Shown: positions 28,801-40,871, numbered from the stretch's first letter. The stretch: 64,000 bases of DNA from Synchiropus splendidus (GCF_027744825.2 NC_071336.1:10727001-10791000); one strand, 5' to 3'. Program-made: numbers and translations. Notes: generated by a model from the sequence alone, not told the origin.

Positions 28801-31800
28801 TTTTGGACGCCTGTCTAACACTGGCTGAAATAATCAGACTATGTTAGTAAACAAAAAGGTGTCTGTGAACAGAAAATAAATGATGAAAGGTCTGCTTTTG
28901 GTGCTGGCTAGCACACAGCGTTCAATTTCGGAGTGAGTGATTTTGGAAAAACACATTTTGCATTAGACAGAAATTAGTCCACCCCTGAAAAGGCCCACCT
29001 CATCCTTGCGTCTACACGGACCCCATTGTACAGACACGGCTGGGGTTGTTAATATCTGTGAGTAATGTGTCATCGACAGTTGTGCCAATTTAGTTAAGCC
29101 TCGGCGAGCTCCGCCCACGCACAAACGCCTACTGGTGCAGACACAACATTCTCCTGCTGGCACGGTTTCACTCGTGGACATTTGAACTGGCTAGAAGACG
29201 TGAGTGGGCAGCTGCTAGAAACATGATCCAGATCCGATCAAAGCCAAGTTCCCAGTGCTTCTATTATTGACCCACAAAGAGGCGCTCATGACCATCTCAC
29301 ACTAAGTCTCTCTGCGACCATTTACGAGGCAAGAGGCATTAAGCCAACACTTTGTTAGTCTATCGACAAATCTGTTTTGAACAAACATGCCGTGCATTTT
29401 ATAATTTAGCATTCATTGAATAACTTAGTGGTATTTTATTTGTGATAAAATCTAAGCTGCTAAGTCACAGTTTAACCTGCCGTGACAGATAGATACTTTG
29501 CCACTGTACTCATTTCACCATGAAGCCAGTCGATCGACACACTTCCACCCTAATATTTACAACAGGGCTGCTTTTCTTGTTACTTTTTTTCAACTCATTT
29601 GTGACCAACAGATTATATAAACATGCATAAGTTGGCTAAAAAAAAAAATGTTAAGCTCTCTAGATGATCTTTAAAAAACAGCAATCCGTTTGAGGAAATT
29701 GTGGCACCATATTGTGGGTCAAGAGATAAAATTATTTTCTAATCGCTTGGTTTCACATTTTCGCCCAGTGCCTCTTGCCAGATGGGAGCAGCGGAAATTA
29801 AACCTGAGAGGGCGAGAAACAAAATGCAGCTGCCCAAGGGCTGTGTCTGTCTGGTGTTCAGATCTGCTGGCTAAACCTAGGTCTCCCCAATTAATCCACT
29901 CAACCATTTTACGATCTGATTTAAAAGGTTTCTATAATAAAAAAAAAGAGGAGGCAGAGCAGGCGATCACAGAAAAGAGTATGAAATCACAATAACATAA
30001 GGTGGGAAGCATTCAGTCAAGCACTGGTTTCCTTTTTTCCCACAGAGTTTTCTTAAATGGATAGCTTGCAATCTGTTGTCACCAAGAGTAAAGGTGACAC
30101 AATAGTAACTCGGTGATCACCAGTCTACACCCCCGTGACATAATTATATATGGTACATAACATAGCTTCATTTTACTTTATTAATCACACTACGAGTCCG
30201 AAAAAGCACTGCAACAGTTCATGTCATGCTGTTGATTAAACACAGTCAATTTCAGAAAAAGCAACGAAAGTCAATCCTGTTTGGACAACAACATATTTAT
30301 GTATAGTCTATTTATTGGTCCAACTTAAAAGGGTTTGACACATCTTGAGCCCAGTGCCCCACCCAAGATGACCTCACCTTGCATCCAAGGATTGGCTCTC
30401 AATGAACCCTGGCACAACTGGGTAACAATATGTGAAAGATTAAAGTTGTATTTCTATAAGGTTGCAGATGATCGCAACTTCAGCCATTGCTCGGTTTAGT
30501 TGGTAGATGGCCGCTACACCACAAATGATTGTGGAAAACTGCTCGTTGCATGTGATGATGGACAGATGTAGAGAAGTAGAGATGTTTCTGTTAGTGTCAC
30601 GTGCAGGTACTGTATAACAACTTAATGTCTGGGCAATTCCTACTTATGGTGTCTTGTCTACCATCCCTATGATACTCTCTTCCCTGCACGGCCAGTGACT
30701 TAAAAAAAATAAAAATAAACATTTTTTTCTGAATGAAAAACCACAGCAATAATGTTCAGGTCATCAATCTTCCACAGTAAATGCTGTGAAACCCAACAAC
30801 ATGCATTCACGCCAATGATCCAGTCAGAGAATTCACATTTTAAACCAGAGACAAATATTCTTTCTTATAACCATCTGGGTTTGAGTAAGCAGCTCTTTGT
30901 TACACAAAGACCTCATATTGTCAACATGACTGCATGAGTCAAATGTAGAAAGAGGTAGAACAGAATATAATAATTTGGCAGGAGGTCTATTTTGGCAGAC
31001 GACAACAGTCCGGACAAAGTATTGAATTGTATTCACTGTATCATTCCTGTGCCCAAAAGAAAATGCTGCAATATGAGTCACGAGTTATCTGAATTGCAAA
31101 AAGTGGTCCATTAATAGACTTGGAGTTTGTCACAGACCTAAACGCATAGCTCACGATAGTTGAACTCAGTTGAGAGAGAAAATAATTGTGGAGAAGTTTC
31201 AGCGGCAAAAGTCACAATTGGGAACGAACAATCGGAACAAGAGAAGGAAAACATTCCCTAATGTCTCAAAAGCCAGTGTCACAGCTGGAAGTGGCTTGAA
31301 TCATGACAGATCAGGAACAAAATCAGAAACAGTTTCAGCAGTTGTAATAGAACCAGAACATGTCAATGTCAGAAAAAAGAAGAAGAATGAGAAGGACGGA
31401 CAGAACGCAGACACACACACACACACGCAGTATATCAACCACGGATTAAAAACTACAAATGGAATTAATGGAATAACAGAGGGGAAAATAAAGAGGGGTT
31501 CCTGGTTTATCTGACTGACTCATGTTAACCCTGCAAGGTCAGGTTCATTGAGGTGATTCGGGTCATTTGCAGCATTGAAGAACAGCTGGAGACTAATCTC
31601 AGAATTCATCTCAACCTCAAACATCCTGAACATGTGAAGGTTGCATCGCTGTGAGACAACTAAAGCGCAGATCTGTCGACAATAAAAGTTTGGTCCAATA
31701 GAAAGACGCAAAACTCTGCCAGAGTCTGGATCGTTAACGTTCTGTCAGCAGCAACAGATGCACAGAACGCTCATGTTTCTCGCCCGCTACTATTTTAGTT

Positions 31801-34800
31801 TGCAGTGTTGTTCTGCTGCTAGTTACATCGTCCGCAGCGAGTTCAAAGGTTGTGTCGGCCAGACTGTAAACAAGCAAGAAGCGACTCCCCAGGTTCCACT
31901 TTTGTTTGTCATCACTGACGTCAGCAGAGCGTCAAGGGTTTGGAGGTGATGAGTGATTGACAAGTGCTAGGATACAAACATGGACTGCTTCCACCTGCTT
32001 GTCAGTACTGAGTGATCCAGGGGTCTGGACCCGGCTAAACATGAGGTGGGCTACCAGAACTCCATCCGGACTGGATTAGCACCTTCAGGCAGTTGTCCCG
32101 TTGTGCGAAACTAACACCAATATGAACAAAGGACTTACATTAAGACCGTTGAATTTCATGGCTCTCTAGATGACCAGCTGTGATAAGACTCACGTAAGGA
32201 ATGACTTGTGGGGATTTATATACCTCAGTCTAACCGCATGCTCGCAAGAGCAATGAGAAGGGGTTTTAAGCTGAAATCCAAGGGAACCAATAGATCCACA
32301 CAGATTTAAATGCTGAAATGAACTATTTTCCCATGGAGAAAAGAGCTATGAGAAAAGTTATTGCGAAATGATGAGGGGAAGGGAAAGTGGCCCAGACACC
32401 ACCGTAGAACAAAGAGTGGTTTCCTTGTGTCATCATCTTTTACATTACATTGAAAGAAGTTGTGATGGACAGATGGTAGAGCCCCATTGATAACAGAAAC
32501 CATTGCGGTAGAACAAATGTAGGGACCAGGAAAAGCTGCCGGATCACGATGACTCCCCTAGAGGGAGAGCAGACATAGAACAGAAGGACCAACACCCCAT
32601 GGCCCCCCACATATCATCTGTTTCCTGTCTTGTCGCTGCTGTCTTGGTTTAAAAAGAGCAGAGCAGCAATAGCAGCACTTTGTATAATCCCTGTACATAC
32701 AGCAGACAACACCTGTCTGTCAGTCTGTCCAACAATCCAGCACTTCCTCGGATCTTTGATCGGATTGTTGAAACATGAGTCCAGATTATGACTCTATGGC
32801 CCACGTTTGAAAAAAGACAGATGCCATCTACATAGGAACAGACAGTGTATTTTCTTGGTTCAAAAAAGACAGACACAATCCTTGTGTTGCTTGTTAAAGG
32901 GGCCCACTCATGGTTTTTCATAAAGCGTTATCAGGGTGAAATATCACCTTAACATATGCTGAAATGCGAAAGACAAACTTTTAAAAATAACAAATACGGT
33001 GCCTACACAAAACTTTATATTTCACAGATTACACAGAGATCTCACCACATCATTAGTCCCCAAGTCACAAAAACTTGCTCATGGAACCTGCAAAGGATCA
33101 TTGGCTCAATGACGCATGGCACTTTAAACAGTGACAAACTACACAGAGGAACTTTTTAACTGTGGATAAAAAACAGCATAAGGAAGCTGCAAGGAAGCAT
33201 ATCATAGCATGCCATTCCCTGCTTCGAAGGCTCCATGTATTAAGTTTGTTTTTGAGGGTGGCAGCTGCAGGATGCAGAAGTAGCAGGGAGTCTCCCCCGA
33301 TCTATGCAGCCAACAGCAGACAGTTTCACCAACACGATTTGTGGAGATCCACTCATGCACAATCAAGGAGCTTTTTCAAAAACTGACTGCATATGAACCT
33401 TTTATGTCGGTCAGATTCAGTTCAGTCTGTGAGCAGCTGTCACTGAAGTGGATATGCTACCTTCGCCACCAACTAAAAACACCAATAAACCCCTCTTAGA
33501 TGGATAAAACTACGAGTTATATGGTGCTCACACGAGGAGGGAGGACAACCACATGAACCGAGGAAGGAAGAGAACATCTCAACCCATAAACAGTGACTGC
33601 GCTCCTAAAGTCAGCCGAGATTTTGATGTCACACGGTTTCAACGTGGTTTCAACGTGTGTTAAAGCGCATCTTGTAAGATGATGTGAGTCGGTTTTGTTT
33701 TGATTAACTGGCAGGTTTGTTTAAGTTGCTCTGAGTTCTATGGTGATAGATAACTTTGAGAACTTGCACTTTAAAAGCGTTTCAAGTGACCAGTTTGGAT
33801 ACTTTTTCCTGATGTAACTTTGAAAATACAAACATTTAAAATGTTATTTTTATGTGAGCCAACACCAATGGTGTGAGAGATTTGATTACCAAAAAAATGC
33901 ACAATAGAGCCCCATATTTAACATTATCTGCAAAAAGCACCATCTTAAAAGCTCTTCCGTGTCTGAAACCATTTCAAGTCCCTTGCTTATTATTATCATT
34001 AAGTCATTGAAACTACTCATTTGATGCGATGTATCAAGGTGTCTTCAGTAACTATTGATTGAGAGACACAGGGAAATCGTTTCTAATGGGTACTGCAACA
34101 AAGGCAACACTGTTAAACGGAATCGAACCCAACATTCCACCAGTTGCGAGTGACCATTTTGGAAGCTTCCCAGTCTTGAGAAGTAGCTCTACTCTGATTC
34201 TTCACTAGATGTAAAAGATCACCTAAGGCTTGTTCTCATGGACCTCAGGACATGCAGTAGCTGAAGGTTGGTTCCAGAAAGGAATCAGATATTTTCATGT
34301 CCCGGCCAAGCAGCCACATAACCCGACAGCCTGCCTCTTTCCTCTCCGGAATTTTCTCCGGAAATAATCATGACAAACTGTTTCTTGATTTGGAGGAGAG
34401 AAACTAGCACAGAGTTCTCTGAAAACATGGGCAAGTGAGATGGCAGGGTAGGTGCTTTACAATCAGCCAGGACTGGGAGTCCCAGAACATCCAGAGCAGC
34501 CAAAGTGTTGCTAAGGAATGGGAGGTCTGATAGCTTCCACGGTGGGACGTGACAGATTTGGTTTAATAGGGACGGCAGACATTTACTGAGATCACATGAA
34601 CGCTGTCAATGATAAAGCTCTCTGCTGCACTGCAAGTGTTGTCAGAGTCAACATCACACTGAAATAATAAGAACGATGATGAATATTTAGGGGGTGCAAC
34701 CCAGCATGAGGCCTCGTAACCGTCGGTGCACTGCTTCTGGCTCGTCATGATTATGAAGTGACATTACTCCTGTGAACAGAGTCTCTGTTGTTTCCAGGAC

Positions 34801-37615
34801 AAACATGGTAGCCGCGTTGTTTTAATGAAGCAGCCACTTCCTCCCTCCCCAGCGGGCCGGCATGAGCAGGAAGGAAGGAGGCTATAAAGAGAGTAGCTCG
34901 CGTGAAGTCTGATTGGTGAAGGAAAAGTGTGAAACTTGCGTCTGTTCTTTCAGTCGTTTGATGGAGTGAAGTGATTTACAGAGAGTGACGGAGTCCAGAG
35001 ACCCCAGAGACGAGCTTAGAGTCTGCGGAGACCACATGAAGGATGGAGAAAACCTCAGAGGAGCCAGACACCCTGTGCCCACCCGACCCTCCCTTCCCAG
35101 AGAACGTCTTCACATGCTTGAGGAGAGAAACTGAGGAAAACAGGAGCTGGTTGGTTCAACTACTGGCCTGTGATGTCAACACAGATCAGTTACAAAACCT
35201 GACGTGTGCTTCTATTATCAAGCATTTGTTTATCGCTCCTGGTATCAGCTGTTTTGTGCAGCAGTGCCACTCCTTCCATCTAGCAAAACTGTCACTAGTT
35301 GTAGAGGTCTTGTTATCGAAAAAAATGTTCATTAATGTGAGCACTGCATGTGATTAAAATCCTCATTGATTTTCAGCTGATCTGGGTGGAGAACACTACA
35401 CTTTAGTTCAGGGCTGCAGATGAGGTGTTGTACTTCTTTTCAAAGCAAGTCTGAGACCATGGTTCCATATCTGCTGCTGATGTTGGTGAGCATGATAAGA
35501 GTACAGTACAGCTCCTGCCTATACATTCTGGAGTTCATTTGTATGGAATAATAGTGAATGGAGATATTGCCTCGGGTATAAGTTGTGATTTGGACTCAAT
35601 CCTGTCTAAAAAAAAAAAGCCAGTCACATACATAAACATACATTCTCTAGTATGCTGAAGTTTACCCTGATTTACTCCAATGATCAGCCTGATGTGAAGG
35701 CTGCCTTAGATCCATGTTCAGTCTGATGAACATGCTCATTGATGTTCAGTCTAGTGAGCACAGTTGTGGATGTAAATGTTCAGTCTGTTGAACAAAAGAG
35801 CCCCCGAAACCTTTAAATCATCTGACTAACATCATTTAATGACACAAATGTGTCCCAACTCCAACTTAAAGCCACAAACGGGGAGTTAGACACGCACCGA
35901 TGCGCACACACTGGCTCAGTCAGGAGTGCTATTTTTATGAATCATTTGGTGTCCAAACACTTCTACCCGCCTCATTTATCAGCTAAGGGTGTCACAGAAA
36001 AGTAAAGAATTTGTTTGCTTTGCTTCTGCGATTCCGCTGCCGCTGCTGGGTGCGTGTGTTTGTTTTTGCTACAGACCCGTCTACGCCGCAGAATCTTCTT
36101 CCTCTCTGAATAAACAAACACATTCGTTCCGGCTCACATACACACACCTTTTTTTTTTTCCAAGACAAAATGAAACCACACAGATGTGCTGAGGCTGTGA
36201 AGAGGCCGTGAGCTGAATCCCCAATCAAACCTGGCATGAATTAATATAGCCCAAGGCCATGGAAGCCTTTATGATCACACAGTGTGGAAAATTAGGCAAA
36301 AATTGGAACAATTAATTGCAATGAATTTATCCACTTACAATTTCTATTACAATGTTTCTGCCTTCATCGAGTACAAATGTATGCAAGCGAGTGAGACGAA
36401 ATGCTTCACACATTCATCCCTCACAGGTTCTGCAGTGGCAGCGACTATACGAAGGGCTCAAGTTGCAGCACAACAAACCTGCGCTAGATTCAATAAAAGA
36501 CTCAATCACCACATCTCATAAACACACTGCTTCCAGTATAACCCTGATTTCTGCATAAACTCAACGGTCTTTGCAGCAGATTTACGAGTGTGACATTACA
36601 GCTCCACAGGGGTCTCTTTGCTTTAAATCTTCTCGTCGTCTTGCTGCTTGAAGTCAGTGAAGCCTGCACCCTGAAATGACGGGCTCCGCCACTTCCACCT
36701 CTCCAAAGACTCAAAAGTCACTGATGGAGCGGGTGGAGTGAAAATAAAGTCAGCGTTACCCTGTTCCACTTAAACAACAGCAACACCAGAGTTGATCACC
36801 AAATTATCATTTAACTGGACGCATGGAGTCAAACCACAGTCAAGTCATTTTAGCAGTGAAGCACAGCACCATAGCGGGGGTCAGTTAGTGTTCAAGGTCA
36901 AGTTGAAAGCGATGAACACGCACCTCAGCACAAGGACGTTTGTTCTGTCATCCGCTAGGTCTTTACACTTCATCAGTTATCAATCACACAGCTCACCAAG
37001 CAAACACTGCCAGCAGGGGGCGCACAATCAAAAGAAGGAGCAACGCACTCCCATTTACTCCAGAGAATCACACTCTTTCTAAACATGATTTATTTCTAAA
37101 ACAATAAGCAAGAGTCGTAATCCTCACTTGAAACTCCTCAACATTGAACTCATTTAATAGCCATTTAATAACTAATAACTGAAACACAACTGAAAAGGTA
37201 AAATCGAACTCTAACAAGTGCGTGTGAATATGTGTGAGTGTACACACATGAGCATGTTTGTGAGCACACGGCTTAAGTGTTTACTACTGTCGCAGCTCCA
37301 CTCATATTTCATGTTGCATTTAGCATCGCTAAGGCGTTACATGTGACCCCCTGTACGTGTGTGTGCTTGTACTTCTATCTTTGTAAGAACCTGTATGAGT
37401 TTTTAATCAACAGAATGAGGACATTTTGGCCGGTCGTCGCTTCATTTTGAGGGTTAAAACAACAAAATAGCTCGGTTATTATAATTGGGTTTTGGTTTGG
37501 TTAAGAGAAAAGGTTAAATTTAGCTCTTCTTTCTCAGATTAGGTTTAGGGTGAGAGGCTGGGGAAAGGGTTATGTCAATGTATGTCATTGACAGTTCCCA
37601 CGAAAATAGGAAGAC

Positions 37616-37695
<80 letters not shown>

Positions 37696-40600
37696 AACTG
37701 TGCATCAATGAACATGGAAAAAGACATTCGTCACAGACACACAACAAATGTTGACTTAATAGACCAAAATGGATTTCGGGAACCAGCAAGTGCTTTTATT
37801 TGGAATCAACATTGAAACTGAACCGACACCTGAGGCTCGCTGCAAAAATGGATCATTAGACATCACTAGCATGAAAGGATGTTGTGTCTAACAACACTCT
37901 GTAGGAGGGAGAACGCAAACAAATGCTGGTCCAGTAGTTACGCAATGAATTGAGGGTGATGGCAAAAAAGAAAGGTAATAATAATAACGCATAATAAACC
38001 GCTTCAATAATTTCAAGCGAAAGGGGAGAGAAACGGTCCCAGGAGCAGATGATACACCCACATAATGCACAACATCCTGCACTCCAACATGAATTGCAGT
38101 TCTTGAATTCTGAATGCAGTTGTATTGTAAGTTTCATTGTGACAATTCACAGGTTTATGGCATCAAACAAAGTGAAGCAGAATGCCGTTTGTGCTATGTA
38201 AATATGTCTGTCAGAAAGATAGCAAGACTGCCATGCGGATGGAGAAACTTCTCAATAAGGAATCTCACGGGTGCCACCACAGATGGGAAACATGACACCA
38301 TTTGGACCGACCAGAAGAAGATGAGTGTTGTGAGGATAATCCTCCTTCATGTCTCCTAAAGCAGATGTTTGATGGTGAAGCAAAGAAGCTGCCCAGATTC
38401 GCAAGCTGGTGATAAAAGAATCTCTTTGACAAGCAGCTGCTCTTAAAAAGTCAATTGTTTTCAAGACGTTACTGAAACACTGTGGTCACAGTGGAATGCT
38501 CAACAGTGAAGCTGCTGTTCATCAACATCAGAGGAGTCGTGGTCTCCTGCTACAGAACCAACGCACCACCAACGCAGGCCTCAGCAATACAGAATGCCCA
38601 CCCGGCTTGAAGGCAGAAGAATGAAGAAGGAGACAAGAAGGCGTTAAAAAGAGCACAAAGAACTACTAATATGTGAAACATGGGAGCTGCAACAAGGAAG
38701 ACAGCCCTTTGACCAGGTAACAGCGACAGTAGTAGCGACAGAAGTAAAAGAATGAACCAATAATCAAGCAAAGCTGTAAAAGCCAAAAAGACAATAAGGC
38801 AGGAAATGTAAATAACAGTGCCACAAATCATGGACATATCTGGAGGGGTTGGGAAGAAGACATCAAAGGGATAAAATTAAAAAAAGAAGATGACAAACAA
38901 TGTGACGGTCGGGAGAAAAGGAAACTACAGCATTATAAAGAAAGAAAGTGACAAACCAGAAAAAAAGGAAGATCAAAAAGGAACGACACCATTGAAAGAA
39001 TAGACAAAGAAATATGAGAAAGAAATGTCTCCGGTGAAATCAAACTTGGACGTCAAGAAAAGGATTATGAAAATGAGGACTAAAATTAAAAGAAGGCGTA
39101 TAAAAGATGACAAAGAAAAATAGACTATGTTGATGACGTTGAAAACAAAGTGGGTGAAGAGTAGGGAAGTGATTCAACAACAACAAAGTCACTAGATAAG
39201 GAGATGGCGTTATGTAACAAGGTGATTAAAGTTTTAACAAACATATGGAGGAAACACATACGGAGGAGGAGGAAGCAAGTCCATATGGAAACTTCAAAGA
39301 AACAACAAGAAAGCAGTGAGGAGACAACATTTCCAATGCTTCAGTGAGCGTGTCGCAGCAACATCCTCAGTTGATGTGTGACAGCCACAACTGCCTCCAC
39401 TTTCAGGCTTACTAACAGTTCTAACCCGCCTAAAGCTAGAAGCAGTGGCCACCTGCAGGTCTGGCTTTATTGCCCCTCCCACCAACTGAGAGCTTCCTTC
39501 AGGAACCTTAAGAACTGGGTCACACCGGATGGATATAAAAACCTTCCTCACCTTTGACCCTTGCAGGCATACCCAAGTAGGACAAACAAAACACCAAGAG
39601 CAGTGAGCGCATGCTTGTGTGGAGGCAGTACACACTGTATAGCAGAGAAGTACTTTTCTGTCTAAAAGGCCATCAACGTTTTCCGTTTTGCTTCCCATCT
39701 GTTGCATAATGTGGTGTTTGACCACTTATCCTCGGTGGTTCTCTTTCCATCTTGGTCATTGTCAACCATAATCTCTGCGCCCCATTATGCTATCACATGC
39801 TTTCACAATGACTTCACTCCTGATGAATACCGCGCAGCAGTATTTCTGTCTCATCCCACTGTCATCTTGTAACATTCACACCACAAAGATACTGTACCTT
39901 GTGTAATTCGACAGAATGTATATATTCAATCCTATTCTCTCATAGCCAGGAGAGGTCCGTAGTTAGATTTGAACCCACATCCTCCTTGCTGTGACCCACT
40001 AAGTCAATGTAAGAGCAACATGCTGCCATAGATGAGGGAGAGCTGCTAGTTTCTGTCGTTGAAAAAGTTTAAGATGACAGCTAAATAGCATGGTCACATC
40101 AGGCTTTACATCTATCTGCCCCTTCACTCCCACATTTCTATTCCCACTGAAGACAACATACACGCATTTGAGACACAGTTATCATCTGTTTTAATCCTAA
40201 AGAAAGCATCTGCAATTGCGCGAAACTCGCTTCTAAAATGAACCAATCAGCGTTGACTTAAACGCTGCCTGACGTCATTTGTGTTTCATGAACGGCATCT
40301 GTCAATCATCTGCTGCCAGCATCAGCAGCAGAGGGAGCGCACGTCTCCACCTGCTGGTCACATAAGTGAACTTGCAGCAAGGTCTCAGGTCAGACAGCCG
40401 CTCAGCGCCTCTAAGTTTAGTCTGGTCAAATAGCTTTGTCCGTGCGCAGCATAGGAGCAGCAGCTGCCTGCACCCTTCATGTGCCACTCGCACGCGCGCA
40501 CTCACCTGGCGGGCAGCTGCACTCAGGTGATGCCTGTCGAGCGGTCCGGATCTTGGCCAACTGTTCGTAAGAGCGCTGAAACGAACACACATCGGGTTCA

Positions 40601-40871
40601 TTCATTTGTCCCCGAGGCTCCAACTCACCAGCGAGCACAGAGAGACAAGACACACCTGGGAGAGCAGCTCCGTCACTCTCTGCTGGATCACTGAATCCAG
40701 ATCAGAGGGGGTCCGAGTCCCGCTCTCCAGGTCCACGACTCGGTTTCGGATGTCGGCGGCGTTGATGCTGAGCAGGACGCAGAAGGCGAGGGAGGCGATG
40801 GAGCAGGCGGACGAGGCGACGTGAATCAGCGTCGCTCGGCAGGATTGTCGCTTGACTTCTGCTGTCTCCAT
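2118..40871 (-). CDS. col25a1: Collagen XXV alpha-1-like transmembrane collagen, 5' part (exons 1-3 plus probable microexon); continues past left edge
   Basis: This is the amino-terminal part of a type II membrane collagen (MACIT family: collagens XIII, XXIII, XXV), a surface protein whose ectodomain can be shed. Coding pieces are 40656-40871, 40506-40575, 4386-4430 and probably 2118-2125, and all phases agree. Exon 1 gives 72 residues: a short cytoplasmic tail, a hydrophobic segment at about residues 14-38, and a predicted coiled-coil stretch ending VIQQRVTELLSQ. Exon 2 reads RSYEQLAKIRTARQASPE then CSCPP, the family's conserved linker before the first collagen block. Exon 3 is five Gly-X-Y triplets, GPPGKRGRRGRDGEP. 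The SYE and GPPGKRG residues favour collagen XXV, while KIRTAR and CPP also fit collagen XXIII. Human COL25A1 and LARP7 share 4q25, which supports col25a1. The start ATG has A at -3 and G at +4 and lies in a CpG island. Most of the collagen domain is outside the window. Confidence 0.8.
2126..4385 (-). other. col25a1: col25a1 intron 3; nothing else seen
   Basis: This stretch lies between the 45-nt exon and the proposed microexon. It is AT-rich and without repeats of note apart from a short ATCCATTC-type stretch near 4200, a form common in fish repeats. No Gly-X-Y exon was recognised here on the minus strand. Confidence 0.45.
4386..4430 (-). CDS. col25a1: col25a1 exon 3: 45-nt Gly-X-Y exon
   Basis: This is a 45-nt exon, a classic collagen exon size, between a TTTTATGCAG acceptor and a CCGG|GTAAGT donor. 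Joined to exon 2 in phase 1 it reads CPP-GPPGKRGRRGRDGEP-G, aligning without gaps to the first helical triplets of collagen XXV. Both ends split a glycine codon after its first base, as is typical for fibrillar and transmembrane collagens. Confidence 0.85.
7820..7855. repeat. (TG)n microsatellite
   Basis: About 18 uninterrupted TG units lie inside col25a1 intron 2. Open frames over it on the minus strand read poly-His-Thr and are not genes. Confidence 0.95.
12650..12770 (+). repeat. Remnant of a common teleost dispersed repeat
   Basis: The sequence CACCGTGGTGCGGTGGCTAG followed by CACTGCTGCTTGACAGCA, CATGTTCTCCTGC, GTGGGTTTCCCTC and CTGCTGGGATTCCCTCCA follows the block order of a widespread fish repeat (GTGGTGCAGTGGTTAGCACT, then CATGTTCTCCCCGTG, GTGGGTTTTCTCCGGG, and GACAGCTGGGATAGGCTCCA). 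It is deleted internally and diverged. The family assignment is from memory. Confidence 0.6.
22020..22320. repeat. Degenerate ATG/GAT-rich flank of the triplet repeat
   Basis: The sequence is full of irregular GATGAT, GATAATGA and GATGGC units. It looks like decayed older repeat tract to the left of the regular array. A similar, weaker flank continues to the right at 22587-22790. Confidence 0.55.
22321..22586. repeat. GAT-GAG/GAT-GAA triplet microsatellite, about 266 bp
   Basis: This is an array of 6-bp units GATGAG and GATGAA in mixed order, without other interruptions. It leaves all frames open. The minus strand reads a serine-only run and one plus frame reads Met-Arg/Met-Lys. The 273-codon minus frame at 22004-22825 is produced by this repeat and is not a gene. 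Confidence 0.95.
31411..31426. repeat. Short (AC)n microsatellite
   Basis: About eight AC units, short and uninterrupted. Confidence 0.8.
35715..35794. repeat. Three spaced 18-bp inverted repeats
   Basis: Three related units lie at 35715-35732 (TGTTCAGTCTGATGAACA), 35743-35760 (TGTTCAGTCTAGTGAGCA) and 35777-35794 (TGTTCAGTCTGTTGAACA). Units one and three have perfect 6-bp arms around a 6-bp centre; unit two has one arm mismatch. Spacers are unrelated and of unequal length. Confidence 0.85.
37355..37620 (-). mobile_element. MITE-like dispersed element with inverted ends, inverted copy
   Basis: The left end CTTGTACTTCTATCTTTGTA (from 37366) and the right end, read in reverse, TTGTCTTCCTATTTTCGTGG (37600-37619 region), form imperfect terminal inverted repeats. 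Between them lie blocks seen in reverse elsewhere: TTGAGGGTTAAAAC, TTAGGTTTAGGGTGAG, AGGCTGGGGAAAGGGTTATG. The element runs directly into a long (TG)n tract. No protein is coded. It belongs to the same family as the copies near 1.6 kb and 49.2-49.6 kb. Confidence 0.65.
37623..37694. repeat. (TG)n microsatellite, about 36 units
   Basis: An uninterrupted TG tract at the end of the MITE-like element. Open frames reading Val-Cys or Thr-His repeats across it are artefacts. Confidence 0.97.
38830..39310. other. Purine-rich stretch (A/G bias on plus strand)
   Basis: The plus strand is dominated by AAGAAG, GAAAAGG and AAAGAAA runs for nearly 500 bp, with no regular period. It is not coding in any frame that I can support. 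Confidence 0.6.
39957..40035 (-). repeat. Probable remnant of the same common teleost repeat as at 12650, inverted
   Basis: GATTTGAACCCACATCCTCC followed by TTGCTGTGACCCACTAAG resembles the reverse complement of that repeat's GGTTCGAACCC and TAGCACTGTCGCCTCACAGCAA part. A similar fragment, AATCGAAGCCAGTTCTTC, lies near 9409. Both are short and diverged. Confidence 0.4.
40506..40575 (-). CDS. col25a1: col25a1 exon 2: juxtamembrane linker
   Basis: This 70-nt exon runs from a TTTCAG acceptor to a CAG|GTGAGT donor. It codes RSYEQLAKIRTARQASPE followed by CSCPP and ends in phase 1. The KIR-AR-(E/Q)A-S/P-EC-CP pattern is the signature of collagens XXIII and XXV just before the first triple-helical block. 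Family members contain a furin-type shedding site in the linker, but I do not see a clear R-X-X-R here. Confidence 0.85.

Larger units (their letters stand above)
4431..40505 (-). other. col25a1: col25a1 intron 2 (about 36 kb)
   Basis: This is one continuous intron between exons 2 and 3. I examined both strands for exons, tRNA-like folds and transposon proteins and found no gene I can support. Contents worth naming are listed separately: microsatellites at 7820, 22321, 31411 and 37623, repeat remnants at 12650 and 39957, a MITE-like element at 37355, three 18-bp inverted repeats at 35715, and a purine-rich stretch at 38830-39310. Long first introns of collagens often hold enhancers, so unmarked conserved elements may be present. 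Confidence 0.7.

Noticed and set aside
37520..37815. Overlapping frames reading Val-Cys or Thr-His repeats
   Set aside because: They are translations of a (TG)n microsatellite; the same holds for frames at 7658-7899 and 59191-59630.
39294..39725. 143-codon minus frame
   Set aside because: Cysteine-rich but without any domain pattern, signal peptide or splice context, in a composition-biased region.
40302..40601. 99-codon minus frame overlapping col25a1 exon 2
   Set aside because: The true exon is read in a different frame within 40506-40575 with good splice sites; this frame is a shadow.
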